44,482 bases of DNA, from positions 1-44,482 of the forward strand of contig CANRMW010000002.1 in NCBI GenBank assembly GCA_947631835.1, in the 5' to 3' direction. The stretch comes from an uncultured Clostridia bacterium (GTDB lineage Bacteria > Bacillota > Clostridia > Oscillospirales > Acutalibacteraceae). Below the pieces are notes generated by a model. The model worked only from the letters and a program-made list of their open reading frames with translations, was not told where the DNA came from and made no database searches. The translations under genes were made by a program, and so were the position numbers. Below are positions 9,486 through 18,003 of this stretch, one piece after another; position 1 is the stretch's first letter; every line of letters starts with the position of its first letter.

Positions 9486-9754
9486 TCGTGCTGTCCATTT
9501 AAGCGGCGAGCATCGAGCAAAGCGAGGAAGGGAACCTGCGCGTTCGCCATTACGAAACACCCACACGGAAACAGGAATTGCCTAGTTATGGGCGACAGGA
9601 CGAGCGAAGCAAGTGTTGAGACATTCCATGCGTCTTTAGATGCGTGCCGGCAGCAGGCCCTTTCGGGGCCTGCACAGGCCACCGGCTTCGTCAGTGGCCT
9701 TGACTTTTGAGCAGGGTGACGCGGGTCTCCCGGTGCCGGGATGCGGGGCGGCAC
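9486..9754. repeat. Structured intergenic element, possible interspersed repeat
   Basis: No gene is convincing here. The segment carries two hairpins, GCAGGCCC/GGGCCTGC (9653-9673) and AGGCCAC/GTGGCCT (9676-9700), and a duplicated ATGCGT. Open frames on both strands have the odd composition of repeat-derived spurious proteins. It lies between the opp terminator and the end of the reverse-strand sugar operon. Calling it a genome-wide repeat is a guess from its look; nothing in this window repeats it. Confidence 0.3.
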
Positions 9755-10419
9755 TCATTCCGCCGCACTTCCGAACAAGCGCTGTTCGATATTTGCGCAG
9801 AGGAAATGATAGACGGGCAGGTGCAGCTCTTGGACGAGGAAGGTCTCGCGCTCCGGCACGGCGACGCAGACGTCGCTCAGCGGGGCGAGTTTCCCGCCGC
9901 CGGCGCCGGTCAGCGAGACGACGGAGAGGCCGAGTCCCGCGCCGTTTTTGCGGCTTGCACCACGTTTTCGGAGTTCCCGGAGGTGCTGATGCACAGCAGC
10001 GCGTCGCCGGGGCCGCCAAGCGCCAGAACGCCCTGCGCGAAGACGTATTCCGGCGCGGCGTCGTTGGAAAAGGCGGTGGAGAGCGCCGTCATGCCGCAGA
10101 GGGAGACGGCGGGAAGGCCCCGCTGCAGGCTGTCGAGGTCCTGCGCCGTGAGCGCTGGGCAGCGGCGGCGCATCGCGGCGCGAAGGTCATCCGGGAGCGG
10201 ACGCTCGAGGAGGAAGCCTTTCATCAGCTCGCCGGTGATGTGGTCGCAGTCTGCGGCGCTGCCGCCGTTCCCGCAGAGCAGGAGCTTGTTCCCGGCGGCA
10301 AAGACGCCCGCGAGAAGCGACGCGGCGTTTTCGATCTCCCCGGCGCACGGCTCGAGTTTTGGGTATCGCGCGAGGAGCGCGGCGAGCGACGCTTCGGGAC
10401 GCGGTGTGTTTTGTTCCAT
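9755..10419 (-). pseudogene. SIS-domain phosphosugar isomerase (GmhA-like), one-base frameshift
   Basis: Start at 10419 after GGAGGAAAACAAAA. The first 160 residues follow the phosphoheptose isomerase/SIS pattern: L-L-C-G-N-G-G-S-A-A-D-C-D-H (phosphate-binding and active-site region) and C-I-S-T-S-G-N-S-E-N-V-V. After V-V-Q-A-A-K-T-A-R the frame is lost near 9933-9939; the -1 shifted frame continues exactly where the family expects (L-G-L-S-V-V-S-L-T-G, then P-E-R-E-T-F-L-V-Q-E-L-H-L-P-V-Y-H) to a stop at 9755. Total length is 665 bp, one short of a whole number of codons. It is either a recent pseudogene or a base-calling error. It is third in the operon after the mannosidase and ROK kinase. 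Confidence 0.75.
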
Positions 10420-10457
10420 TTTTGTTTTCCTCCGTATTCTATGGAATCCTGCGCGGC

Positions 10458-11405
10458 TCAGAGCGCCGTGAGGACCGCGGCGTAGTCCCCGAGCGCGTCT
10501 CCGAGCGCGGCGGGGACCACCGTGCAGACCTCGGCCGCGCCGGGCAGCGCCTCCCGCCGGATCGCTTCTTCCATGGAAGGCGCGAGCAGGCGGCCGCTTC
10601 GGGCAAAGACGCTCCCGATCACGATGCGCTCCGGGTTCAAAAGGTCGATGAGGACGGCGAGCCCGCGCCCGAGCATCTCGCCGCTTTTCCGAAATACTTT
10701 GCGCGCGAAAGCGTCTCCGCGTTCGGCGGCCTCGGCGAGCGTTTTCGCGGTGCAGTCTGCGGGCAGATCCGCCCGTGCGTTGTCCTGTGCCATCTGGCGA
10801 GCGAGCCGGACAAGTCCGCCGCCGCTGCAAAAGCCCTCGAAGGAGCCGGCCTTGCCGTAGCCTTCCGGCCCGGTCTCCGCGAGGCGGATGTGGCCGCACT
10901 CTCCCGCAAAATCGTTCGTTCCGGTGTAGAGCCTGCCGCCGAGGATCAGTCCCGCGCCAAGGCCCGTGCCGAAGGTGAGAAAGAGCATGTTTTCCGTGCC
11001 GCGCCCCGCGCCGAACCGCCACTCCGCGAGCGCGCAGGCGTTCGCGTCGTTCTGCAGCTTCGCGGGCACGCCGAAGCGCTCCCGGAGCATCGCGGCGATG
11101 GGGACGCGGTCCCATCCGGGAAGGTTCGGCGGGGAAAGAACCAATCCCTCCCGGCTGTTGAGCGGGCCGCCGCAGGAGACGCCGATGCGCGCGGGCGGCG
11201 GAAAATGCGCGGCGGCCAAAAGCAGGCGGTCGAGCATTTCCTCCGGGGAGATCGAGATGTCCGTCGGGACGGTCACTTTATCTGTGATCTCGATGTGCGC
11301 CGCGCTGCCCCGCGCGGAGACGGCGGCGCATTTCGTCCCGCCGATATCGATGCCGAGAAGCTGCATCTCTTCGCGGCCATCGGAAAGCGATGTGCCCAGC
11401 GCCAT
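10458..11405 (-). CDS. ROK-family sugar kinase/regulator-like protein
   Basis: 315 residues; the ATG at 11405 overlaps the stop of the mannosidase gene (TGATG) and has GGGAGGG upstream. ASKHA fold: phosphate loop L-G-I-D-I-G-G-T-K, A-N-A-C-A-L-A-E-W near residue 125, and second phosphate loop T-F-G-T-G-L-G-A-G. No helix-turn-helix, so an enzyme (sugar kinase) rather than a NagC-type repressor. Odd: the usual zinc motif C-x-C-G-x-x-G-C-x-E is replaced by a segment with G-P-E-G-Y-G-K-A-G-S-F-E, keeping the Glu but not the Cys triad; H in C-G-H-I-R remains. With the mannosidase upstream it likely phosphorylates a released hexose; substrate inferred. Confidence 0.85.
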   Translation of the reverse strand: MALGTSLSDGREEMQLLGIDIGGTKCAAVSARGSAAHIEITDKVTVPTDISISPEEMLDRLLLAAAHFPPPARIGVSCGGPLNSREGLVLSPPNLPGWDRVPIAAMLRERFGVPAKLQNDANACALAEWRFGAGRGTENMLFLTFGTGLGAGLILGGRLYTGTNDFAGECGHIRLAETGPEGYGKAGSFEGFCSGGGLVRLARQMAQDNARADLPADCTAKTLAEAAERGDAFARKVFRKSGEMLGRGLAVLIDLLNPERIVIGSVFARSGRLLAPSMEEAIRREALPGAAEVCTVVPAALGDALGDYAAVLTAL

Positions 11406-13720
11406 CAGAAGCCCTCCCATTCATCCCAGCCGAGCGCGGAGAGCGCGGCGAGATAGCGGTCAAAGTCGATGTCGCGGATGTCCGTGAAATAGTGGTTGCG
11501 CTGTACTTCGCCGCCGTCCGCGCGCCACTCGATGAGATAGAAATGCTTCGGCTCGAGACGGAGCGAGGCGAGGACGCGGTTGTCGTCCGGCAGGAGTGCC
11601 GCTTCACCGGACAAAATCTCCGGCGCGGTAGGGTCGGCGTAGAGGTCCCGCCCCGTGTATTCGATGCGCACGGGGCGCTGCAGGTCGTTTACCGCGTGCA
11701 GGGCCGAAAGCCCTTCGCCGTCCGGTTCATCGAAGAGCAGGCAAAGCGGGGCCTGCGAGCGGCGGATATAGTGGTAGGCGAGTTTTTTGCGGAAGTAGTA
11801 GTCCGTGACGGCGTCCGAGACCTCCGGCCAGCCGTCGATCAGGTTCCACCAGATGATGCCCGTCCGCTGGGGCTTTTTGACCCGGAAGCGCTCGATGAAG
11901 TATTTCATGGCCTCCGCCTGCGAGATCTGGCTCTGCATACAGTAGCGCGAAAGATCGGTCTCGGTCTTTTGGAACAGCACCTCCACCTGGCTGTGCAGCA
12001 GCCGCATCCGAAACGCGTAGGGCGAATCCTGTTTCGTATCCATGTTGGTGCTGTGGAGCAGGTAGTCGTCGTTTACGTTCCGGTCCGCATCCATAAAGGG
12101 CCAGAGCAGAGAGGGGGCGATGAAAGCGCGGAGGGAGGCCGGGGACGGCATGCCGAAATACCCGGTCTCTGAGGCGAACACCGCCGGGCTGTCCCGGTAA
12201 AACGCGCTTTTGAAATAGTCGCGCGGACCCCAGAGGTGGTTTTCCGGCAGCCGCGCGTCCGCCCCGTCCGCCACATACGGAGAGGAGGGGAGATACGGGA
12301 TCTCCGGGGCGAAAGCGCGCACGGCCTTTGGCAGGACCTCGCGGGTGAGCATGTTTTCCCCGGGATCGCCGTGGGTTCCGCTCCAGTCGCGCAGGGCGAG
12401 GTCGCATTCGTTGTCTCCGGCGAAAAGCGCGACGGAGGGGTGGTTCCGCAGTCGCTTCACGGTGTATTCTGCTTCCCGCCGCAGGTCTTCGCAGAACGCC
12501 GCGTCGCGCGGGTATACGCCGCAGGCCATCGCAAAGTCCTGCCAGACCAGAACGCCGTTTCGGTCGCAGAGGTCGTAGAACAGGTCGCTCTCATAGACGT
12601 TCCCGCCCCAGCAGCGCACGATGTTGCAGTTCAGGTCGCACAGAAGCGCGACCGCGCGCTCGGTCCGGGCGAGGTCCTCGGTGTGCATGGCGTCGAGCGG
12701 GACCCAGTTCGTGCCGTTTAAAAACACGCGCCGCCCGTTCACGAGGAAGCAGAAATCGCCCTCGGGATGCTCGGGAGAGGCTTTTGCGGAAAACGCGAGC
12801 GACACCGTGCGGACGCCGAAGTCCGTTTCGAGTGCGGCGGTCGTCTCGCCGCGTTCCCCCTCAAAGCGCAGCGCCGCGCGGTAAAGATGCGGCTCCCCGT
12901 AGTTTTTCGGCCACCAGAGCTTCGGCTGTGCGATCTCCACCCGCGCGGCGGCCTCGGCGCAAAACGGCGCGCCGCCCGCGACGGGCGTCAGGCGCATCTC
13001 CGTTTGCGCAACTGCTTGGCCGCCGTCGAAGATCTCCAGCATCGCCCGGCGGCAAAGGCTGGCAGCGTCCGCTTCCACCCGGGCCGAGGCCGAAAGCAGC
13101 GCGCCGTCCGGCCCGATGCTCTCGGTGAAAATGTGCAGGTCCGCCGGGCGGCATGCGGCGGGCTTTACGACCGACACGGGCTTCCACAGCCCCGAGGTGA
13201 CGATGCGCGGCAGGATGTCCCAGCCGTACATGTGCGGCGCTTTTCGGACGCTGAGGCTTTCCCAGTTGTACGGACTCGCATGGCAGTAGGCGGGGAGATC
13301 TTCCCGCGCCGTGCCCGCCGAAACAGCGGGAAAGATGTGGACGACCGCCTCGTTTTCCCCCTGCAAAAGCGCGGTCGGGGCCGTCTGCGGGACGAACATG
13401 TTCCGCGACGCGAAGGAAAAGCTGCCATTCAGGAAGACCTCTGCGACGGTGTCGATGCCCTCAAAATGCAGCCAGTCGCCCGCTTCGGCGGAGAACCGCG
13501 CGGCGTACCAGACGTGATGCGCTTCATACGCCTGCGCGCGAAGGATGTTCGAGCTGACGTAGAGATCCGGCTCCACGCCGTTTCGGACCAGGTCCCGCTG
13601 AAAGCAGCCGGGGACCGACGCGGGCATCGAAGGGATGCCGGCGCTTTCCAGTTCCCGAACGCTCCGGTACGCCCGGATGCGCGCGGGATCGTCCGTGTAA
13701 TAGATCTTCCAGTTCATCAT
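11405..13720 (-). CDS. Glycoside hydrolase family 2 beta-mannosidase-like
   Basis: 771 residues, no signal peptide, so cytoplasmic. Start at 13720 after GGAGG; the longer frame upstream is not supported. N-terminal jelly-roll (W-L-H-F-E-G-I-D-T-V-A-E-V-F-L-N-G), immunoglobulin-like domain and TIM barrel in the mannosidase order: N-x-x-R-C-W-G-G-N-V-Y-E near residue 375, acid/base Glu in G-D-N-E-C-D near 440, probable nucleophile Glu in S-E-T-G-Y-F-G-M-P near 518. GH2 mannosidases remove terminal beta-mannose from glycans such as N-glycan cores and mannan fragments. Operon head with ROK kinase and SIS isomerase, so the set probably handles a mannoside taken up as an oligosaccharide. Confidence 0.88.
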   Translation of the reverse strand: MMNWKIYYTDDPARIRAYRSVRELESAGIPSMPASVPGCFQRDLVRNGVEPDLYVSSNILRAQAYEAHHVWYAARFSAEAGDWLHFEGIDTVAEVFLNGSFSFASRNMFVPQTAPTALLQGENEAVVHIFPAVSAGTAREDLPAYCHASPYNWESLSVRKAPHMYGWDILPRIVTSGLWKPVSVVKPAACRPADLHIFTESIGPDGALLSASARVEADAASLCRRAMLEIFDGGQAVAQTEMRLTPVAGGAPFCAEAAARVEIAQPKLWWPKNYGEPHLYRAALRFEGERGETTAALETDFGVRTVSLAFSAKASPEHPEGDFCFLVNGRRVFLNGTNWVPLDAMHTEDLARTERAVALLCDLNCNIVRCWGGNVYESDLFYDLCDRNGVLVWQDFAMACGVYPRDAAFCEDLRREAEYTVKRLRNHPSVALFAGDNECDLALRDWSGTHGDPGENMLTREVLPKAVRAFAPEIPYLPSSPYVADGADARLPENHLWGPRDYFKSAFYRDSPAVFASETGYFGMPSPASLRAFIAPSLLWPFMDADRNVNDDYLLHSTNMDTKQDSPYAFRMRLLHSQVEVLFQKTETDLSRYCMQSQISQAEAMKYFIERFRVKKPQRTGIIWWNLIDGWPEVSDAVTDYYFRKKLAYHYIRRSQAPLCLLFDEPDGEGLSALHAVNDLQRPVRIEYTGRDLYADPTAPEILSGEAALLPDDNRVLASLRLEPKHFYLIEWRADGGEVQRNHYFTDIRDIDFDRYLAALSALGWDEWEGF

Positions 13721-13822
13721 TTTGTACTCCTCCCGTTTCCGGCAAAGCCGGTCCATTCTTTTTCCGCCGCGCTCCGCGCGGCCGGACAACGCGAAACCGC
13801 CCGTGCAGAGCGTTTTTTCGCG

Positions 13823-14101
13823 TTACTGACGATCTGTTCCCCTCGCCCACTGGATGCACTGCGCGATCCTCGCGCCGTGCGGCGTATCTCCGTGAACCGG
13901 GTCGCAGGAATACCGCATCAGGAGCTCGCAGGGGATCCCCCCGCACTCGCCGCAGTGCACGATGCCTTTGTTCTGGCAGCACACGGCGACGGGGCATTCC
14001 CCGTGGAACGGGTGTCCGTTTGTTTCAATGCAGCCGCCGCAGCCACAGGTCTCTTTGTATGCACATCCGGTACAGTGCAGTCCGCATCTTGAATCGATCA
14101 T
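13823..14101 (-). CDS. DUF3795 small cysteine-rich protein
   Basis: 92 residues with 13 or so cysteines in pairs: C-G-L-H-C-T-G-C, C-G-C-G-G-C, C-P-V-A-V-C-C, C-G-E-C-x-x-x-P-C. This is the DUF3795 arrangement, thought to bind metal (zinc or a cluster); no function is established. Start at 14101 has weak ribosome site signal. It lies between the sugar operon and the WYL regulator and is read on the same strand. Confidence 0.8.
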   Translation of the reverse strand: MIDSRCGLHCTGCAYKETCGCGGCIETNGHPFHGECPVAVCCQNKGIVHCGECGGIPCELLMRYSCDPVHGDTPHGARIAQCIQWARGTDRQ

Positions 14102-14157
14102 TAGAAAAACCTCCGTTTTTTCTTACAGTGTATCGCTTCAAACCGGACATCTGTGCG

Positions 14158-15060
14158 TCATGTTTCGTATAAATTTTTCATCGCGTCCAGGGTGGACTTC
14201 ATGCGTTCCACCATTTCCGGCGGCCCGAGAACGCGCGCCTTCTCCCCGAAGCTCAAAAACCACGCCGCTGCGTTTTCCGGCGTTGTAAATCCCCACTCCG
14301 TGTACAGCCTGCCGTCTTCCTGTTCCGTAAAAGAGTTTGGCCCGTATTCTTCGACCAGCCGGTATTTCACGCTAGGCTCGTAAACGGCGGGGACCACATA
14401 GTCGTCCGTCATGTGCGAGCCGAACCGCAGTTTCTCCTCCGGAATGTCCCGCGCGGTAAAGGACTCCTCCGTGATCCGCAAGTCCCACATCCGGCGGAGC
14501 TTGTACATCCGAAAATCCTGCCGTTCCCTGCAAAACCCGAACACATACCAGTCGGACCATTTGAAAACGGACAGATACGGCTCGATCCGCTTTTCCGCTT
14601 CGCCTTTTTCGTAGCAGTAGCGGAAGGCGATGCACTTCGTCTCCTGGACGGCGCGTCGGATCCGATCGAGCTTCCCGGTGAGATCGTCCTTATAAAACGA
14701 GGAGAGGTCGATCACCGTGTGATCTGCCAGCCGGACCGCCGCGCTGCCGCCGATCTTCTGAACGAGCCGTTCCGCGAGGGCGGAGCTGGAAACGCTGTCC
14801 AGCGATCGAAGACCCGTAAAAATGGCCGCGAGCTCCTGTTCGGTGAACACGGTCGTATCGAGGGAAAAGCCTTCCATGATGGAAATGCCGCCGCCCACGC
14901 CCTGCGTCGTGACGATCGGGATGCCGGCCTTGCAGATGTCGTTGATGTCGCGCTGGATGGTGCGCCGCGACACCTCGAATTTCTCCGCGAGGTACGGCGC
15001 GGTCACGCGCTTTTTCTGCTGCAGCGTCGTGATGATGCCGATGAGCCGGTCGATTTTCAC
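14158..15060 (-). CDS. WYL-domain transcriptional regulator (DeoR-like HTH, YafY type)
   Basis: 300 residues. N-terminal winged helix, M-K-I-D-R-L-I-G-I-I-T-T-L-Q-Q-K with recognition helix V-S-R-R-T-I-Q-R-D-I-N-D-I; WYL domain from about residue 140 (C-I-A-F-R-Y-C-Y ... E-P-Y-L-S-V-F-K-W-S-D-W-Y-V-F-G-F-C) and C-terminal extension. Such proteins sense a ligand with the WYL fold. The start codon overlaps the stop of rlmD (ATG at 15060, rlmD ends 15057), so both are cotranscribed. Target genes unknown; DUF3795 immediately downstream is a candidate. Confidence 0.85.
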   Translation of the reverse strand: MKIDRLIGIITTLQQKKRVTAPYLAEKFEVSRRTIQRDINDICKAGIPIVTTQGVGGGISIMEGFSLDTTVFTEQELAAIFTGLRSLDSVSSSALAERLVQKIGGSAAVRLADHTVIDLSSFYKDDLTGKLDRIRRAVQETKCIAFRYCYEKGEAEKRIEPYLSVFKWSDWYVFGFCRERQDFRMYKLRRMWDLRITEESFTARDIPEEKLRFGSHMTDDYVVPAVYEPSVKYRLVEEYGPNSFTEQEDGRLYTEWGFTTPENAAAWFLSFGEKARVLGPPEMVERMKSTLDAMKNLYET

Positions 15061-16421
15061 GGGTTCACCTCCTGCGAAAGACGGACCACCGTCTCCACAT
15101 GCGCCGTCCGCGGGAACATATCGACCGGGGCAGCTTTTTCCGCGCGGTAGCCGAGGGCGGCGAAGCGCGCTAGGTCGCGCGCGAGCGTCGCGGGGTCGCA
15201 GGAGACGTACACGACGCGGGAGGGCTGCATCTCCGCCACGGTCCCGACGAGCGCCTCGGCGCAGCCCTTGCGCGGCGGGTCGAGGATCACGACGTCCGGC
15301 CGCTCTCCGCGCGCGAGGAGCGTCGAGGCGGCCTCGGCGGCGTCCGCGCAGAGGAACTCCGCGTTTTCGATCCCGTTGCGCCGCGCGTTCTCCCGCGCGT
15401 TCCCGACGGCCTCCGGGACGACCTCCACCCCGATGACCTTCTTCACGCGGTCCGCCATGGAAAGGCCGATGGTCCCCGCGCCGCAGTACAGGTCAAGGAG
15501 CGTTTCACCGCCGGTGAGCCCCGCGTATTCGGCGGCCTTTTGATAGAGCCGCTCGGCCTGCGCGCGGTTCACCTGGAAAAAGGCGTGCGGCCCGATCTCA
15601 AATTCCAGCCCGCAGAGCGCGGCGCGAACGGATGCCTTCCCCCAGAGCACGCGGTCCTTTTGACCGAGGATGACGTTTGTGTTCGCGGTGTTGGTGTTCA
15701 GCGCCACGCCGGTCAGGCCAGGCACGGCTTCGCGCAGCCGCGCGACGAGGCGGGCTTCGGCGCGGAGCTTTTCCGCGTTCGCGACGACGCAGACCGCGAC
15801 CTCGCCCGCCGGCTCGCCGATGCGGAGAAAAAGATGCCGGAGCGCGCCGGTGTGCGTGCGCTCGTCGTAGACGCTTTCTCCGGATTCCGCGAACCACGCG
15901 CGGAACGCCTCGGCGGCGCAGTCGAAGACCTCCGGCTGCAGGAGGCAGGAGGCGGCGTTCACGATGCGGTGGGAATGCACCGCGTAAAACCCGAGAGTCA
16001 GGCGGCCGTCGCGGTCCAGACCGATGGGAAACTGGCATTTGTTCCGATAGCGCTCGGGAGAGGACGCGGCAAGGATCGGCTCGAGGGGCAGATCCGGCGT
16101 CCCGGCGATGCGGTCCAGCGCGTCGCGCACGCGCTGCGTCTTCACGCGGAGCTCTTCTTCGTAGGAGAGGTGCTGAAACACGCAGCCGCCGCACTGCGTC
16201 GAGACGGGACACCGCGGCGCCGCCCGGCACGGCGCGGGGGAGAGGAGGCGTTCCAGCCGCCCGAACGCGTAATTTCTGAGTACTTTGACGATCCGGATCT
16301 CGCATTCGTCCCCGACGGCCGTGCCGGGGACGAAAACGGCCATGCCGTCCACGCGGCAGAGACCGGCTCCCTCGGCGGTCATGGCTGCGATTATGGTGTG
16401 AAATACTTCATTTTTTTGCAT
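15057..16421 (-). CDS. rlmD: 23S rRNA (uracil-5-)-methyltransferase RlmD/TrmA family
   Basis: 454 residues from the ATG at 16421 (GGAGG six bases upstream; the longer frame before it is discarded). N-terminal TRAM domain (G-A-G-L-C-R-V-D-G-M-A-V-F-V-P-G), iron-sulfur Cys set C-P-V-S-T-Q-C-G-G-C, then the SAM-dependent methyltransferase: L-L-D-L-Y-C-G-A-G-T-I-G, I-L-D-P-P-R-K-G and catalytic V-Y-V-S-C-D-P-A-T-L-A-R-D. It methylates uridine at C5 in rRNA (U1939 or U747 site) or tRNA; the exact target cannot be read from sequence alone in Bacillota. Confidence 0.9.
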   Translation of the reverse strand: MQKNEVFHTIIAAMTAEGAGLCRVDGMAVFVPGTAVGDECEIRIVKVLRNYAFGRLERLLSPAPCRAAPRCPVSTQCGGCVFQHLSYEEELRVKTQRVRDALDRIAGTPDLPLEPILAASSPERYRNKCQFPIGLDRDGRLTLGFYAVHSHRIVNAASCLLQPEVFDCAAEAFRAWFAESGESVYDERTHTGALRHLFLRIGEPAGEVAVCVVANAEKLRAEARLVARLREAVPGLTGVALNTNTANTNVILGQKDRVLWGKASVRAALCGLEFEIGPHAFFQVNRAQAERLYQKAAEYAGLTGGETLLDLYCGAGTIGLSMADRVKKVIGVEVVPEAVGNARENARRNGIENAEFLCADAAEAASTLLARGERPDVVILDPPRKGCAEALVGTVAEMQPSRVVYVSCDPATLARDLARFAALGYRAEKAAPVDMFPRTAHVETVVRLSQEVNP

Positions 16422-16572
16422 AATGTGCCTCCGAACCCTGCGTTTTGCGTGCGAAAAAGGGCGGAAAAGTTCCCTATCTGGAAAATGGTCAAACTGCTGT
16501 GTGAAAACTGCACAGAAAAAATGCTCCGGTTTGAATTTCAAACTGCGAAAGGTAGATTCTGTTTCCAACCGG

Positions 16573-16601
16573 TTGACAACCGGATTCGGAGCCGCTATAA
16601 T
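16573..16601 (+). promoter_or_regulatory. Perfect consensus sigma-A promoter without a downstream gene
   Basis: TTGACA (16573-16578), 17 bp, TATAAT (16596-16601). No open frame of note follows; a 14-bp terminator stem ends about 130 nt after the expected start at 16608. Confidence 0.85.
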
Positions 16602-16607
16602 AGAATC

Positions 16608-16740
16608 ACAACAAGGCGAGAGACAGCCGGTTCCGATCGATTACGAGTCCCCGCGGTAACGGTTTACCGCGACTTTTCAATACAACTCCTCCCCAAAAGA
16701 GAGCAAAAGGCGAGTTTATCTCGCCTTTTGCTCTTTTCAG
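16608..16740 (+). ncRNA. Candidate small RNA with C-rich single-stranded segment
   Basis: Predicted transcript of about 130 nt from the promoter at 16573 to the terminator at 16701-16737. Layout: unpaired 5' part, hairpin CGCGGTAA-CGGT-TTACCGCG (16652-16671), an unstructured stretch containing ACTCCTCCCC (16685-16694), then the terminator stem. The C-rich segment is complementary to strong Shine-Dalgarno sequences, the usual targeting seed of regulatory RNAs in Gram-positives. The transcript converges with the 2-hydroxyacid dehydrogenase gene (ends 16749) and could also pair with its 3' end. I do not recognise a known RNA family. Confidence 0.6.
16701..16737. terminator. 14-bp intrinsic terminator
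   Basis: GAGCAAAAGGCGAG / CTCGCCTTTTGCTC with loop TTTAT and T4 after it on the forward strand; A-rich sequence before it gives a T-tract on the reverse strand. It ends the small RNA and probably also the dehydrogenase transcript from the other side. Confidence 0.85.
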
Positions 16741-16748
16741 CGTGTGGA

Positions 16749-17699
16749 TCAGACCGTGTTCTGCGGTTTTCCGGCGAGGAAAGCGGCGAGATTTTCCGCG
16801 ACGATCTTCACGAGCCGCACGCGCGCGTCTCTGGACGCCCAGGCGATGTGCGGCGTGATCACGCAGTTTTTGGCGGTGAGCAGCGGGCAGTTGGACTTGG
16901 GCGGTTCGTCGGTGAGGACATCGACCCCCGCGCCCGCGATGACGCCTTCGTTCAGCGCCGATGCAAGCGCGGCCTCGTCCACCACCGCGCCGCGCGCTGT
17001 GTTGAGAAGGAACGCTGTCGGCTTCATCAGGCGCAGCACGCGTTCGTTTACAATGCCGCGCGTTTCGCCGTTCAGCGGGCAGTGCAGGGAGACGACGTCG
17101 CTCTCCGCAAAGAGCGTGTCGAAATCCACCCATTCGCAGCCGGCCGGCATGGGGCGTTTCGTGCGCGAATGCACCAGCACGCGCATCCCGAGATCGACGC
17201 CGAGCGAGGCGACGGTCTGCCCGATGTGGCCGAAGCCGAGGATGCCGAGCGTCTTGCCGGTGAGTTCAAAAATGTCGTGCGTCGTCCAGCTCATGCGGAT
17301 CGCGTCGTTCCAGCCGCCGCCCGTGCGGACCGTTTCGCTGAGCGCGGAGACGTGGTTCGTCAGCTCCAACAGAAGCGCGAACGCGAGCTGCGCGACGGTT
17401 TTGTCGCAGTAGAGCGGCACGTTGCAGACGGTGATCCCGAGCTCGTGCGCGGCGGCGGTGTCGATCGTGTTGTAGCCGGTCGCGAGCGCGCCGACGAATC
17501 TCAGCTTGGGTAGCGCTTCCATCACCGCGCGGGTGATCGGCGCGCGGTTCATGATGATCGCTTCGCAGCCGGCCGCGCGCGAAACGATGTCCTCCGGCGC
17601 GGTATAGTCGTATGCCGTGACCTCGCCGAGCGCTTCGAGCGGCGCCCAGGAGATGTCGCCGGGGTTTGTGGTCTTTCCGTCGAGAATGACGATCTTCAT
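16749..17699 (-). CDS. D-isomer 2-hydroxyacid dehydrogenase (glycerate/hydroxypyruvate type)
   Basis: 316 residues. Rossmann dinucleotide site L-G-I-L-G-F-G-H-I-G near residue 148, catalytic Arg in N-T-A-R-G-A-V-V-D, Glu in D-V-L-T-D-E-P, and His in T-P-H-I-A-W. Entry strand A-L-A-T-G-Y-N-T-I-D is typical of hydroxypyruvate/glycerate dehydrogenases rather than lactate dehydrogenases. It reduces a 2-keto acid with NAD(P)H in the cytoplasm. Monocistronic with its own promoter at 17741. Confidence 0.88.
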   Translation of the reverse strand: MKIVILDGKTTNPGDISWAPLEALGEVTAYDYTAPEDIVSRAAGCEAIIMNRAPITRAVMEALPKLRFVGALATGYNTIDTAAAHELGITVCNVPLYCDKTVAQLAFALLLELTNHVSALSETVRTGGGWNDAIRMSWTTHDIFELTGKTLGILGFGHIGQTVASLGVDLGMRVLVHSRTKRPMPAGCEWVDFDTLFAESDVVSLHCPLNGETRGIVNERVLRLMKPTAFLLNTARGAVVDEAALASALNEGVIAGAGVDVLTDEPPKSNCPLLTAKNCVITPHIAWASRDARVRLVKIVAENLAAFLAGKPQNTV

Positions 17700-17740
17700 T
17701 TTTCTCCCTCTTTTCGGAATGTACTTTTGCGGTTTTCCCT

Positions 17741-17769
17741 ATTATACTCCAAAACCGGACGCTGCGCAA
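17741..17769 (-). promoter_or_regulatory. Promoter of the 2-hydroxyacid dehydrogenase gene
   Basis: Reverse strand TTGCGC, 17 bp, TATAAT (17746-17741), about 40 bp before the start codon. Confidence 0.7.
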
Positions 17770-17921
17770 GCCCGCCTCGCGCGCATTCGTTCGCGCGCCG
17801 CGAACCGTTGGGCGGGCGTTTTGGGGCGCGGGAGGGCCTTGGCCTTGGCGTTTTTCAAAAGGGGAATGTTTCCCCGCACCGGCGTGAGAAAAAACTTTCT
17901 AAAAAAATTTTTCAAAGCCTA

Positions 17922-17950
17922 TTGACAAATGCGGGGGAGCGGCATATAAT
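17922..17950 (+). promoter_or_regulatory. Promoter of the metal-efflux operon
   Basis: Perfect TTGACA, 17 bp, TATAAT, 53 bp before the arsR-type start codon, overlapping downstream with the operator at 17962. Confidence 0.9.
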
Positions 17951-17961
17951 AGAACCAACAA

Positions 17962-17977
17962 ATGAACAAATGCTCAT
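17962..17977. promoter_or_regulatory. Probable ArsR/SmtB-type operator O1
   Basis: ATGAACAAATGCTCAT: an imperfect inverted repeat of the TGAACA...TGTTCA kind bound by CadC/CzrA/SmtB repressors, lying over the transcription start. A related site lies at 18452. Confidence 0.7.
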
Positions 17978-18003
17978 TCGTTAAGAAAGAAGGAGGGGAC
18001 GGT

